Assembly: GCA_039933315.1 (NCBI GenBank) | Contig: JBDTOI010000093.1 | Coordinates: 1 to 15,605 of the forward strand | Length of the DNA: 15,605 nucleotides | Direction: 5' to 3' | DNA from: DASXRU01 sp039933315 | GTDB lineage: Bacteria > Acidobacteriota > Blastocatellia > Pyrinomonadales > Pyrinomonadaceae | Shown here: positions 5,323 through 13,486 of the stretch, piece by piece | Layout: each line of letters starts with the position of its first letter | Numbering within the stretch: the stretch's first letter is position 1 | The notes under the pieces: model-generated | Told to the model about the DNA's origin: nothing | The model's input: the letters and a program-made list of their open reading frames with translations, nothing else | Databases searched by the model: none | Made by a program: the position numbers and the translations under genes

Positions 5323-7395
5323 TCACTTGGTTTGCCCGTTGAGCCGGGCCTTGAGACGAGCCGCCTGCGCCGGTTCGACAGAAAGCGAAAGGGCCTTCTC
5401 CCAGGCAGCCCGTGCTTTGCCTGAATCGCTCAGCGCGTGGTAAACCTCGCCCAGATGTTCCTGAATTGTTGCCGAGGTCGCATTGGCGCGCGCGGCTTTG
5501 TTGAGGTTCTGCTCGGCCTCTTTGAGTTGGCCCAGCTTGAAGTAAACCCACCCGAGGCTGTCCAGGAAAGAAGCATTTCTCGGATTGGCCCCAACGGCGC
5601 GCTGAATCATTTCCAGTGCTTCCTTTAACCGCTCGTTGCGCTCAGTCAGGAAGTATCCCAGATTGTTGAGCGCCGTCGCATTATTAGGGTCGTGGGAGAG
5701 AATGCGCCGCAGCGATGTTTCCGAGCCTTTGGGGTCGCCGGCGCGTTCCTGCGCCGCAGAAAGCGCAATCAAGCCCGACGCAGTCATTTCAGGTCTTTCC
5801 GCTGGAACAAGCTCTAACGCTTTAAGCGCGGCCTTTACGGCCTCCGGCGCGCGTGCAGCCTGAAGATAGAGACCCGAAATCGAAAGATACTCCGCAAAGT
5901 CTTCACTCGACCCTTTGAGCCGCTTCTGCAACAGCGCCACTCCCTCATCAACCCGCCCGAGATCAGCCAGCACCTGGGCCTCGAGGTCAACAAAGTCGGA
6001 CTCCTGCGGATAACGTTGCCGCGCAGCCCGGACTGCCTCAAGGGCCTCGCTTCTCTTCCCTTGATCCCGCAGGAAAAGGACGTAGTGCGCATCCGGCGTA
6101 GGGTCGTCTTTGCCGAGCAGTTGACGCATCCGCTCGATGGTGGCGACGGCATCCGTGGGACGATCCGCTCGCTTTTGAACATCGATCATCCTTTGCAGAA
6201 TTCGGGTCGCGACCAATTTTTGCGCCTCGCTGCTGACCGGCGCCTGGCCGATGCCACCCTCCTTGAGCTGCTCTTCATAGACGGCTATAGCATCCGTGTA
6301 ACGAAGAGCATCTATGTAAAGCTGCGCCAATGACGTGCGCAGGGCCTGTCGCTGGAACTCACCTTTCGGCTGGCGAGCGATTGCCGCCCGCAGGGTAGCA
6401 GCCCCATCATCCAGGCGGCCCGATCGCGCCTGAACCCGGGCCAGCAGTTGCGCCGTAGATGCGTTCACCGGATCGGCGGTCACCATGCGCTCCAACTCGG
6501 CGATTGCAACCTTGTCATCAAGGCCGCCGGCTTCGATGGCCTGAGCAAGAAGGTCTGCGTGGTCCTTGTTATCGGGGGCGAGCGCGATGGCGCGGCGAAT
6601 TGCGGCAAGGGCTTCGGTAGTGCGGCCGGCCTTGAGTAACGCCTCACCCAGGCGAGCATGTGCCGCATCAGTACTCAACTCCCGATTAGTTAGATATTGA
6701 AAAAAGCGGGTATCGGTTGACGCGGGCACCTCAGCCCAGTGGTTCCAGGCGTCCAATGCGGGCCCGGTGCGTTCGTTGGCGTAATAGAACTCGCCCAGTA
6801 AGGCCCAACCCTCCGCATTGTTCTTGTCCAGTCGCACCACGTCCTTTAACTCCTGGATTGCGAGGTCGACAAATGTCCTATTGAGGTTGCCTTCGCGGAT
6901 GCCACTCTTCAACGAATACATGCGCGAAAGTATGCGATGCGCGCCATAATTATCCGGATCAATCCGCGTTGCAGTTGCGCCCTCGCGCCCGGCTAACTCG
7001 AGATCCAGCGGCGGATAATAAAAAGCAATTTCAGCCAGCAAGGTGTGCGCCTCAGCCAGGCCTGGATCAAGTGCTGCCGCCTCCTGAAAAGTCTGGCGTG
7101 CCAGACCTACGAGTTCCTCGCTGCTTCCGCCTTGTCTCAGCTCGAGAATATACCGCTGCCCTTTAAGCATTTTGGCATAAGCCTGCGCGCGACGTTCTGA
7201 TAAAGTCGCTGCTGCCTGCTGTGGCACCGGCACTGTGTGATTAGCAAGCGTGCCCGTTTTGTTCTCCGCTGCTGAAGCGTAGTCATGCTGGAACCTCAAC
7301 ACCCAACTTCGGGACGCTCCGACCTGCGCCGAAACAACTACCACGAAGTTGCTCATGAGGATTGAAATGGTTAAGAGATTCCTGATCGTCATCAC
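5323..7395 (-). CDS. Exported tetratricopeptide-repeat protein of unknown function
   Basis: A 690-residue protein that begins with a signal-peptide-like segment (about 1-23: a hydrophobic run then VVSAQ, likely cut after SA) and consists almost wholly of helical TPR repeats. The clearest are near the C-terminus (about 570-665: ALNNLGYFLTERNERLKEALEMIQRA, then SLGWVYFKLGQLKEAEQNL, then IQEHLGEVYHALSDSGKARAAWEKAL). Earlier repeats are visible from about residue 60. It is expected to act in the periplasm or at the outer membrane as a protein-binding scaffold. The specific partner is unknown. The start is GTG at 7395 or the ATG immediately after it; AGGAGG at 7402-7407 serves both. The GTGA overlap with the preceding gene implies coupled translation. 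Confidence 0.9.
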   Translation of the reverse strand: MMTIRNLLTISILMSNFVVVVSAQVGASRSWVLRFQHDYASAAENKTGTLANHTVPVPQQAAATLSERRAQAYAKMLKGQRYILELRQGGSSEELVGLARQTFQEAAALDPGLAEAHTLLAEIAFYYPPLDLELAGREGATATRIDPDNYGAHRILSRMYSLKSGIREGNLNRTFVDLAIQELKDVVRLDKNNAEGWALLGEFYYANERTGPALDAWNHWAEVPASTDTRFFQYLTNRELSTDAAHARLGEALLKAGRTTEALAAIRRAIALAPDNKDHADLLAQAIEAGGLDDKVAIAELERMVTADPVNASTAQLLARVQARSGRLDDGAATLRAAIARQPKGEFQRQALRTSLAQLYIDALRYTDAIAVYEEQLKEGGIGQAPVSSEAQKLVATRILQRMIDVQKRADRPTDAVATIERMRQLLGKDDPTPDAHYVLFLRDQGKRSEALEAVRAARQRYPQESDFVDLEAQVLADLGRVDEGVALLQKRLKGSSEDFAEYLSISGLYLQAARAPEAVKAALKALELVPAERPEMTASGLIALSAAQERAGDPKGSETSLRRILSHDPNNATALNNLGYFLTERNERLKEALEMIQRAVGANPRNASFLDSLGWVYFKLGQLKEAEQNLNKAARANATSATIQEHLGEVYHALSDSGKARAAWEKALSLSVEPAQAARLKARLNGQTK

Positions 7396-7916
7396 CCAAT
7401 TCCTCCTTTATGAGCGGTATCATTTGCGTCACCCGAACGGGCAATGCCGTGCACCACGCGTTCCCATCCGCGGCGAAAAGGGTAGCAGTAAATCAGGACA
7501 ATAATTGCCACGCCCCCCGCGCGCAACATGTCAAACTCGTTGCCGGTGTGCATCGCGATGATAAAACCCAGCAGAGCAATCGCTCCCGCCAGAGAAGCGA
7601 TCTGAGTCGTGGTGCTTTGCAGCGTTTGCAGTAATCCGGAAGGTCCTCGCAATGCGGCAATGTCCTGAAGTCGCATGGCCGAGAACCTGGTGCGTCTTAA
7701 GGCAAACGCTCCGAGACCAAAGGTCAGAATTACAATCCAGAGAAACATGGGAAGCCGCGGGTCACCTGTGCGAGTGATGACTTTGAGAGCCAGGAAGGCT
7801 ACTGCGACGAGCACCAACGTCAGCGAAAAAAAAGCTGCGACGACCATCACAGCGGAGCGATGGCGACGGCGCAGCTCGATTTGCACGTTTGCAGCTGTTG
7901 GACCCTGACTGTTCAC
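7392..7916 (-). CDS. Hypothetical four-helix membrane protein
   Basis: I do not recognise the family. The 174-residue protein has a basic N-terminus (ELRRRHR at 14-20) followed by four predicted membrane spans at about 21-46, 55-74, 105-123 and 132-147. The linker between spans 2 and 3 (75-104) is amphipathic and Arg/Gln/Leu-containing, and the tail is polar. The start is GTG at 7916, 2 nt after the stop codon of the BamD-like gene and without a clear SD, so it probably depends on translation of its neighbour. Its stop codon overlaps the start of the TPR gene by 4 nt. The arrangement suggests a membrane partner for the two exported TPR proteins; this is inference only. Confidence 0.8.
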   Translation of the reverse strand: MNSQGPTAANVQIELRRRHRSAVMVVAAFFSLTLVLVAVAFLALKVITRTGDPRLPMFLWIVILTFGLGAFALRRTRFSAMRLQDIAALRGPSGLLQTLQSTTTQIASLAGAIALLGFIIAMHTGNEFDMLRAGGVAIIVLIYCYPFRRGWERVVHGIARSGDANDTAHKGGIG

Positions 7917-7918
7917 AT

Positions 7919-9502
7919 CTACGGCTTAGGAGTAGCTGTCGGAGTTGCCGAAGGCGCAGGGTTAGTTGTTGTCGGCGCGGTCGTGCGCGGTCTCGCGGGT
8001 CCTGGATTACCAGTCGCAGGTGGCGGATTGCGCGCCGGAGCAGTTCGCTGCACGGGGGCCAATGGAGTTTCATTCGACGGTAGTTGCCCGGCATTCTGGA
8101 TGGCTTTGTCTATCAGGTCGTTTCCCTTGTCACCCTTGCTAATGAGAATGCCGTCCTTGTCGACTGTAACGCCGGAGTTTCCCGTCACCTGTTGCAGCAG
8201 GTTCTGAGTAAAACTCAGATTCGGACACTCGGGCTGGTTTTTCTTAATCGGATCAGGGTCAGGAATAGGTGCCCCGATCACGTTCAGCTGCTCCCGCGCC
8301 TTCTCGACATACTGGCTATTGGGATAGTCGCGCACGATCTGCTGAAAATACTTGGCGGCTTCATCCGGCTCTTCTTCTTCCTGATAAGTGACACCGTAAC
8401 GGAAAATCACTTCGTCCATCAAACAAAAGTAGGGATACTTTTCGATGATTTCCCGCAGCCGATCCTTTGTTCCCTTCAGCCCCAGCCCTGTCCTTCTGTA
8501 GCGCGCTTCGTAATAGAACCGCGCCACCTGCAGATTGTGCAGCGCCAGGTTTTCCTGCGTCTGACGCAGACGTTCCTCAACCTGAGTACGCAACCCTGTG
8601 CGGGGAAATTGCTGCAGCAGCGCTTTCAGACGCTGCTCGGCCTTGCGCGCATGGGTAATGTCGCGATCAGATAGACCCATCTGGCGCATTTCCGACTCGG
8701 CCACCTTCAGCATCGCATCGTCAGCCAGAGGGTCAGTGGGAAAGAACGTGAGCCAGTCCTGATACGCCGTCGCGGCCTGGATCAGCGAACTGGTAGTTCC
8801 TTCCAAATAGAAGGAATCGGCGATTGCCAGCTTCGCCAGCGGCAGGTATTGCGAATCGGGATAGGTAGTGATGATTGTGTTAAAAAGCAGTCGGCCGGTT
8901 TCGTGACTACCCTTACGGATCTGTGTTGCTGCTTCCTCAAAGAGGACGCGATCGCGACCGGGCGCCACGGTTCCCGTTAACTCCGCATACTTGTCTTCAC
9001 CGCCGCCGCCAAACAGGCCCAGGAAACGCCCCTTCTTCTTTTTGGTTGTATGAGCGGAGGAAGATGTCGCGGCACCGGCAGTTCGCTCGCCGGCGGTAGT
9101 CTGCAAGCCGGCCTGCACGCGGGTATTTAGATCTGCTACAGAGGTTTCCAGGCCGTCGAGACTGCTCACGTCATACTTCTCCGATCGATCCTGTTTGCCA
9201 CGGAGATCGGTTACTTCCGACAGCAGCGAGCCCGCTTCCTTATTCAGGCTGCGCAGGCGCTCGCGCGGGTCATCAGCCGAAGCTTTTCCCTTGGTACCTC
9301 CCGTATCACGCGCATTCATCGCCGCAATTGCGTTATCCAGGGATCGGCGCATGCTCTCGAGCTTTGATCGCATGATCTCCAGGCGCTGGATCGGAGTCTG
9401 ATCACTCTGGGGACGAGTTTGCTGCGCCAGACCGGTGCCAGAGAGGGAGGCCAGTAAAAACAAACTGACAGCTCCCAGGGCGATAGAGCGAAACCTCATC
9501 AT
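7919..9502 (-). CDS. BamD/YfiO-like exported TPR protein with long N- and C-terminal additions
   Basis: Residues 1-26 form a signal peptide (MMRFRSIALGAVSLFLLASLSGTGLA-QQ). A coiled-coil-prone region follows (about 37-130, IQRLEIMRSKLESMRRSL and similar), then a Lys-rich stretch (155-158) and Gly run. The YfiO/BamD-type TPR region covers about 185-410 (LLFNTIITTYPDSQYLPLAKLAIADSFYLEG, AATAYQDWLTFFPTDPLADDAML, FQQIVRDYPNSQYVEKAREQL). A Pro/Thr-rich tail ends it (480-527). BamD is an outer-membrane lipoprotein that helps insert beta-barrels, but the export signal here lacks a lipobox cysteine and the protein is about twice BamD length. CpoB-like or other TPR scaffold roles are therefore possible. 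The start is one of two adjacent ATGs behind GGAGG (9507-9511); I took the first. It is 29 nt after rpe. Confidence 0.82.
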   Translation of the reverse strand: MMRFRSIALGAVSLFLLASLSGTGLAQQTRPQSDQTPIQRLEIMRSKLESMRRSLDNAIAAMNARDTGGTKGKASADDPRERLRSLNKEAGSLLSEVTDLRGKQDRSEKYDVSSLDGLETSVADLNTRVQAGLQTTAGERTAGAATSSSAHTTKKKKGRFLGLFGGGGEDKYAELTGTVAPGRDRVLFEEAATQIRKGSHETGRLLFNTIITTYPDSQYLPLAKLAIADSFYLEGTTSSLIQAATAYQDWLTFFPTDPLADDAMLKVAESEMRQMGLSDRDITHARKAEQRLKALLQQFPRTGLRTQVEERLRQTQENLALHNLQVARFYYEARYRRTGLGLKGTKDRLREIIEKYPYFCLMDEVIFRYGVTYQEEEEPDEAAKYFQQIVRDYPNSQYVEKAREQLNVIGAPIPDPDPIKKNQPECPNLSFTQNLLQQVTGNSGVTVDKDGILISKGDKGNDLIDKAIQNAGQLPSNETPLAPVQRTAPARNPPPATGNPGPARPRTTAPTTTNPAPSATPTATPKP

Positions 9503-9531
9503 TAAACCTCCAAAAAATAAGACAGAGACGG

Positions 9532-10194
9532 TCACACCCATTGAACGGTGGCTTCGCGAAGTTCGCGCACCGCCTCCGCCGGGTCAGGCTTTCCAAAAAC
9601 ACCAGTTCCGGAGACGATGATTTCGGCGCCGGCCGCCGCCACCTCTCCTATATTCGCCAGGTCAATTCCGCCATCGACTTCGATGCGAGTATTCAGCTTC
9701 CGGTCGCCAATAATTTTTCGCAGCCGGCGCAATTTATCCAGCGCCGCAGGAATAAACGCCTGCCCGCCAAACCCCGGATTTACCGACATTACCAGTACAT
9801 AATCGGCGAATTCGACTGCGTCCTCGAGGGCCGCTAAATGAGTCGCCGGGTTAATAGCAATACCAGCCTGGGCACCGGCGGCCTTAATCGACATCAAGGT
9901 CCGATGCAAATGGGCGTCAGCTTCGACGTGAACTGAAACCATGTGAGCGCCGGCTTTGGCAAATTGGTCTGCATAACGGCCGGGCTCGCTAATCATCAGA
10001 TGAGCATCGACCACCAGCCGGGTAGTACGGGCGACCGCCTTTACGACCGGCAAGCCGACAGTAATGTTAGGAACGAAGTGGCCGTCCATCACATCGACGT
10101 GAATGATGGTGGCGCCGCCTCGCTCCACGGCTTCGATCTCGCTGCCCAGGCGCGAGAAGTCTGCTGAAAGAATTGAAGGGGCAATTTCTACCAT
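9532..10194 (-). CDS. rpe: Ribulose-phosphate 3-epimerase
   Basis: Rpe interconverts ribulose-5-phosphate and xylulose-5-phosphate in the pentose phosphate (or Calvin) pathway, in the cytoplasm. The TIM-barrel signatures are all visible: APSILSADF at 5-13, HVDVMDGHFVPNITVG at 32-47 (metal ligands H32 and D34, the latter also a catalytic acid), DAHLMI at 63-68 with H65, MSVNPGFGGQAF at 136-147 for phosphate and loop closure, and EVDGGI at 172-177 with catalytic D174. The 220-residue length is typical. The ATG start is fixed by the family N-terminus; no convincing SD precedes it. Downstream of a PASTA gene and of fmt-rsmB, the order resembles the Firmicutes fmt-rsmB-prkC-rpe region. Confidence 0.97.
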   Translation of the reverse strand: MVEIAPSILSADFSRLGSEIEAVERGGATIIHVDVMDGHFVPNITVGLPVVKAVARTTRLVVDAHLMISEPGRYADQFAKAGAHMVSVHVEADAHLHRTLMSIKAAGAQAGIAINPATHLAALEDAVEFADYVLVMSVNPGFGGQAFIPAALDKLRRLRKIIGDRKLNTRIEVDGGIDLANIGEVAAAGAEIIVSGTGVFGKPDPAEAVRELREATVQWV

Positions 10195-10260
10195 TCAAAC
10201 ATTGAAACAGGGCGAGTGCTCCAGGAACATTTCACCACTTCCTCGCCGAGATATTTACCA

Positions 10261-10914
10261 TCAAGGCGTAGGTCTGACGACTGGAGATGGACGCGATACC
10301 GGCGGGCGTCCGCTGTTCGTGTTTACGGGCCGGTTCGCATTCGCTCTATTATTTGTATTCAGGGTGCTGCGGCCTTCCGTGTTGCCGTTAACGGCCCTGG
10401 TATTAGCGTTTCGATTGCCGTTAGCGTTTGCCCGAGAGTTGTTGTTATTTCCGTTCGCGTTATTATTCGTGTTCCTGGGTCGCTTCGGTTTGTTGTCATT
10501 CTTATTCGTATCGGCTGCCTGATTCTCATTAGTATTCTCGGCAGCTTTTTCTGGTGTCGGTTCAGCCTGGCCCGAAGTCACGCTTTCCCCTTCCCTGGCC
10601 GCACGACTTATATCGACCGCTACGGTCTGTCCGGCTTTGACCATTTCACCGGCGCCGGGCAGTTGCAAAAGTACGGTATCAGGCTGGGAGTTACCGATGG
10701 GCCGGGTAGCCCTGACGCGAAAATTCAGGCCTGCATCACTTATGGTGGATTCCGCGCTCGCCCGGTCCTTACCCACAATGTCAGGCACCCGGACCTCGGG
10801 GCTGCGGAGGGAGAGATAGACTGTGCCGAGAAGTCCCAGAAAGAAAGTGATGGCAATGCCGGCGAGAATCGCGCCCTGCCCCATCACTGATGCCGCGGTT
10901 TCCTTAAGTGCCAA
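10261..10914 (-). CDS. Membrane-anchored single-PASTA-domain protein with Asn-rich tail
   Basis: The 217-residue protein has a short cytoplasmic N-terminus, one membrane span (about 15-36), and one PASTA domain (about 40-103: EVRVPDIVGKDRASAESTISDAGLNFRV, then PGAGEMVKAGQTVAVDIS). A low-complexity tail follows in which 29 of residues 126-200 are Asn, ending in a Pro/Arg-rich stretch. PASTA domains bind muropeptides or related wall components when part of Ser/Thr kinases or penicillin-binding proteins; here neither a kinase nor a transpeptidase domain is present. The start is TTG at 10914 with GGAAG just upstream; an ATG 10 codons later would still leave the membrane span. The gene sits between rsmB and rpe. 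Confidence 0.85.
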   Translation of the reverse strand: MALKETAASVMGQGAILAGIAITFFLGLLGTVYLSLRSPEVRVPDIVGKDRASAESTISDAGLNFRVRATRPIGNSQPDTVLLQLPGAGEMVKAGQTVAVDISRAAREGESVTSGQAEPTPEKAAENTNENQAADTNKNDNKPKRPRNTNNNANGNNNNSRANANGNRNANTRAVNGNTEGRSTLNTNNRANANRPVNTNSGRPPVSRPSPVVRPTP

Positions 10915-11010
10915 ACTCTTCCGCGCCTCTCACCGTGCGTTCCCTTGTCGATGCTCCAACTAAACGGCGAAGTCTAGCATTCGCCCACAACCAGCCGCAA
11001 GCAACCCTTG

Positions 11011-11045
11011 TAACAAAACTGTTAGTTTGCGCCCACTTAACAGTT
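11011..11045. repeat. Degenerate copy of the CGCAAACTGTTAG palindrome family
   Basis: In the 162-nt gap between rsmB and the PASTA gene, 11011-11031 (TAAC...AACTGTTAGTTTGCG) matches the palindrome arm at 15464-15485 with one substitution and one deletion. An inverted partial copy (TAACAGTT, 11038-11045) follows and is preceded on its own strand by GTAGC. It therefore looks like a decayed inverted pair of the same element. The rest of 10915-11076 shows nothing I can identify. Confidence 0.6.
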
Positions 11046-11076
11046 CAGCTACAGCAAATAGAACTTCCCCCTGACT

Positions 11077-12474
11077 TCACACCCGCGTAAACGCAGCTAT
11101 GAAAAACCCATCAACGTCATCCTTATGCGGCCAGGTGCGGACCGCTCCCAACCTGGTCACAAGATCTGACCTGACCAACGTCCGAGATTTCGGCCTCGAC
11201 CAATCAGGCTCGACCGGCTCAAAATCGACATAGTCTTTGAGAAAGTCCTGCACCACGCTCTCGTTTTCTTCCGCTTCGATTGAGCAGGTGGAGTAAAGCA
11301 GCTTACCGCCTCGACGCACGAGTTTCGCAGCATTAGAAAGAATCAACTTCTGCCTGGCCGCAAGTTCAATGATGTCCGCAACTGTGATGCGCCAGCGGAT
11401 TTCGGGGTTGTGCCTCAGCGTGCCTGTCCCACTGCAGGGAGCATCAACCAAAACGCGATCAAACGAGCCTGGCGCAAACGGCAGGCCTTTAACGCCATCG
11501 TGGGCCACAACCCCATTGATGTTCGCGCCTTGTGTGATGGCGAGTTGACGCAACGTCTGCAGCCGATGCTGATGAAAATCGCCGGCAATAATAAACGCCT
11601 GCGGGGTGTTTGCAGCGATGTGGGTCGTCTTGCTGCCAGGGGCGGCGCAAACATCCAACACCCGTTCTCCCGGCTCGCATCCGAGCACATGCGTCACTAA
11701 CTGGGACGCTTCATCCTGTACATAGACCAGCCCCTCGCCGATGAGTCGTTGAAGAAGGTCGCCGGCACCCCTTATTCGCCATGCATCCGGGACCAGCTTT
11801 GATGGATCCAGCGAAGCCCCTGCCGCTCTCAATTCCTCCAGGGCTCCGCGCTTCTCCGGGACCTTGGAAGTAAAACGGAAGGCCACTGGAGCGGGATTGT
11901 TATTCGCGCGAGCAAACGCCTCAGTTTCCGTCAATCCAAAAGCCCGTCCCCAACGCTCGATCAACCATGCCGGATGGGAAGTCTCAACCGCCATTCGCTG
12001 AATCGGATCGGAAATGTTTGCGGTTGGATCATAATCGGCTTCACGAACGGCCCGGCGCAAGACAGCGTTCACCAGGCCTGCGGCAGAACGTACGCGCGCC
12101 GCGTGGACCAGATTCACTGACTCGTTCACTGCGGCCGATGCCGGCACACGGGTTAAAAATCGAAGCTGGTAAAGTCCCAGGCGCAATGCCAGCCGCACCG
12201 CAGTGTCCAGGCCCTCGACGCTGCGTTTCGAGAAATGTTTGATCGCGCTGTCGAGCCACAGCTGGCGACGCAAAACGCCCAGCACCAGTTCATTGCAGAG
12301 CGCGCGATCGTCGGCCCGCATTTCATCATGAAGCGTTGCGAGTAAAGTAGCGGCGTATGCGCCTTCCTCTTCAACTCTCTTCAGGATATCGAAAGCAGCC
12401 CGCCGCGCGGGCGAGACCACAACCCTGGTGTGCCTGGCAGCGGAAGGATGTTTGCGAGCTGCCTGCGGTCTCAT
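11077..12474 (-). CDS. rsmB: 16S rRNA (cytosine(967)-C(5))-methyltransferase
   Basis: RsmB uses S-adenosylmethionine to methylate C5 of cytosine 967 in 16S rRNA. The N-terminal NusB-like RNA-binding domain spans about 22-150 (PARRAAFDILKRVEEEGAYA; VNESVNLVHAARVRSAAGLVNAVLRR). The methyltransferase domain spans about 200-465. Its motif I is VLDVCAAPGSKTTH (272-285), motif IV is DAPCSGTGTLRHNPEIRW (344-361) with C347, and motif VI is YSTCSIEAEENE (394-405) with catalytic C397. At 465 residues it is somewhat longer than the E. coli enzyme. The ATG overlaps the fmt stop codon (ATGA), with AGAGG at suitable spacing, so fmt and rsmB are translationally coupled, as in many bacteria. Confidence 0.96.
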   Translation of the reverse strand: MRPQAARKHPSAARHTRVVVSPARRAAFDILKRVEEEGAYAATLLATLHDEMRADDRALCNELVLGVLRRQLWLDSAIKHFSKRSVEGLDTAVRLALRLGLYQLRFLTRVPASAAVNESVNLVHAARVRSAAGLVNAVLRRAVREADYDPTANISDPIQRMAVETSHPAWLIERWGRAFGLTETEAFARANNNPAPVAFRFTSKVPEKRGALEELRAAGASLDPSKLVPDAWRIRGAGDLLQRLIGEGLVYVQDEASQLVTHVLGCEPGERVLDVCAAPGSKTTHIAANTPQAFIIAGDFHQHRLQTLRQLAITQGANINGVVAHDGVKGLPFAPGSFDRVLVDAPCSGTGTLRHNPEIRWRITVADIIELAARQKLILSNAAKLVRRGGKLLYSTCSIEAEENESVVQDFLKDYVDFEPVEPDWSRPKSRTLVRSDLVTRLGAVRTWPHKDDVDGFFIAAFTRV

Positions 12475-13400
12475 CCGAGCCTCTCGCCGGTTTGCAGGTG
12501 AGCTCCGTTAGTGAATTCGGTCGCAGTCATGCGACGTGATCCTTCTGGTTGTACATTCAGCAAACGAAGCGAGCTCCCGCCACCACAGGCCACAACCAGT
12601 CCGTTCTTATCCGCTTGAGTAATGGTACCCGGAGTGTTCGCATCCGTTTCTGTTTTCTCAGCGGAGGCCTGCCAGATAGTCAAGCGACGCCCCTTGTAGA
12701 ACGAGTAGGCATTGGGCCATGGCTGCAATCCGCGCACCCGCCGTTCGAGAGCAAATGCCTCCGCGCTCCAATCAATCAGCCCATGCTCCTTCGCCAATAG
12801 TGGTGCGAACGTCGCTTCCTCGTGGTTCTGAGGTCTCGGAGTGATGTCGCTCAATTGCGCAAGAGTGGTGGATAGCAGGTCGGCCCCCAAGGTTGCGAGA
12901 CGGCCCATCAGTTCGGCCGCGGTTTCTGTTTCACCAATTGATATTTCGCGCTGCAATAGAATTGGTCCCGAATCAAGCTCCGGTTCGATAAACATGGTGC
13001 TGACGCCCGTTTTCTCTTCACCGTTGATGATGGCCCAATTCACCGGAGCGGCGCCCCGGTACTTTGGCAAGAAAGAAAAGTGGACGTTAATACAGCCCAG
13101 GCGTGGGGCGTGCAAAAACTCAGGTGGCAGAATTCGTCCGTAAGCGACGACGATGGCCGCGTCCGCCCCATGCGAAGCAAAGAGGGCCTTAGCTTCATCA
13201 GTCTTGATTTGCGCCGGCTGATAGACGGGCAACCCATGTGCAAGAGCCAAAGCTTTGACGGCCGAAGGCGTCACTTTGTTTCCGCGGCCGGATGACTTGT
13301 CGGGCTGGGTCCAGACAGCAACAACTTCATGACCATCAGCGATGCACCGTTGCAACGAAGTGACGGCGGATTCTGGAGTGCCCATGAAAACGATGCGCAT
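12471..13400 (-). CDS. fmt: Methionyl-tRNA formyltransferase
   Basis: Fmt transfers a formyl group from 10-formyltetrahydrofolate to initiator Met-tRNA. From the ATG at 13400 the protein is 309 residues and begins MRIVFMGTPES, as the family does; an in-frame TTG 4 codons earlier is open but lacks an SD. The Rossmann formyltransferase domain (about 1-185) has catalytic N105 and H107 in INVHFSFLPKYRGAAP and D143 in PELDSGPIL. The tRNA-binding loop near TQPDKSSGRG (31-40) is present. The C-terminal OB-like domain covers about 205-305 (RVRGLQPWPNAYSFYKGRRL). The HFSFLPKYRG segment replaces the common HGSLLP form. The peptide deformylase gene (def) often found upstream is absent. Confidence 0.96.
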   Translation of the reverse strand: MRIVFMGTPESAVTSLQRCIADGHEVVAVWTQPDKSSGRGNKVTPSAVKALALAHGLPVYQPAQIKTDEAKALFASHGADAAIVVAYGRILPPEFLHAPRLGCINVHFSFLPKYRGAAPVNWAIINGEEKTGVSTMFIEPELDSGPILLQREISIGETETAAELMGRLATLGADLLSTTLAQLSDITPRPQNHEEATFAPLLAKEHGLIDWSAEAFALERRVRGLQPWPNAYSFYKGRRLTIWQASAEKTETDANTPGTITQADKNGLVVACGGGSSLRLLNVQPEGSRRMTATEFTNGAHLQTGERLG

Positions 13401-13452
13401 GATAATCGCCAAGAGGGTGCTTCAAGGGTTAACTCTGCGGGAGTTGGTGTTG

Positions 13453-13486
13453 AAAAAAAAGAGGCCGTTAGTCACTTAACTGCTCT
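13453..13486 (-). terminator. Possible weak terminator after the small membrane-protein gene
   Basis: On the minus strand a two-part stem (AGAG/CTCT outside, GTTA/TAAC inside, 6-nt loop) overlaps the stop codon of the small membrane-protein gene and runs into eight consecutive T. The stem is short, interrupted and not GC-rich, so termination may be partial. It would separate the dehydrogenase pair from fmt-rsmB. Confidence 0.35.

Noticed and set aside
10216..10890. A 224-codon plus-strand open frame opposite the PASTA gene
   Set aside because: It is the mirror of the Asn-rich (GTT/ATT-type reverse codons) tail and gives a hydrophobic Val/Ile run only as an artefact; the PASTA domain on the minus strand is clear.
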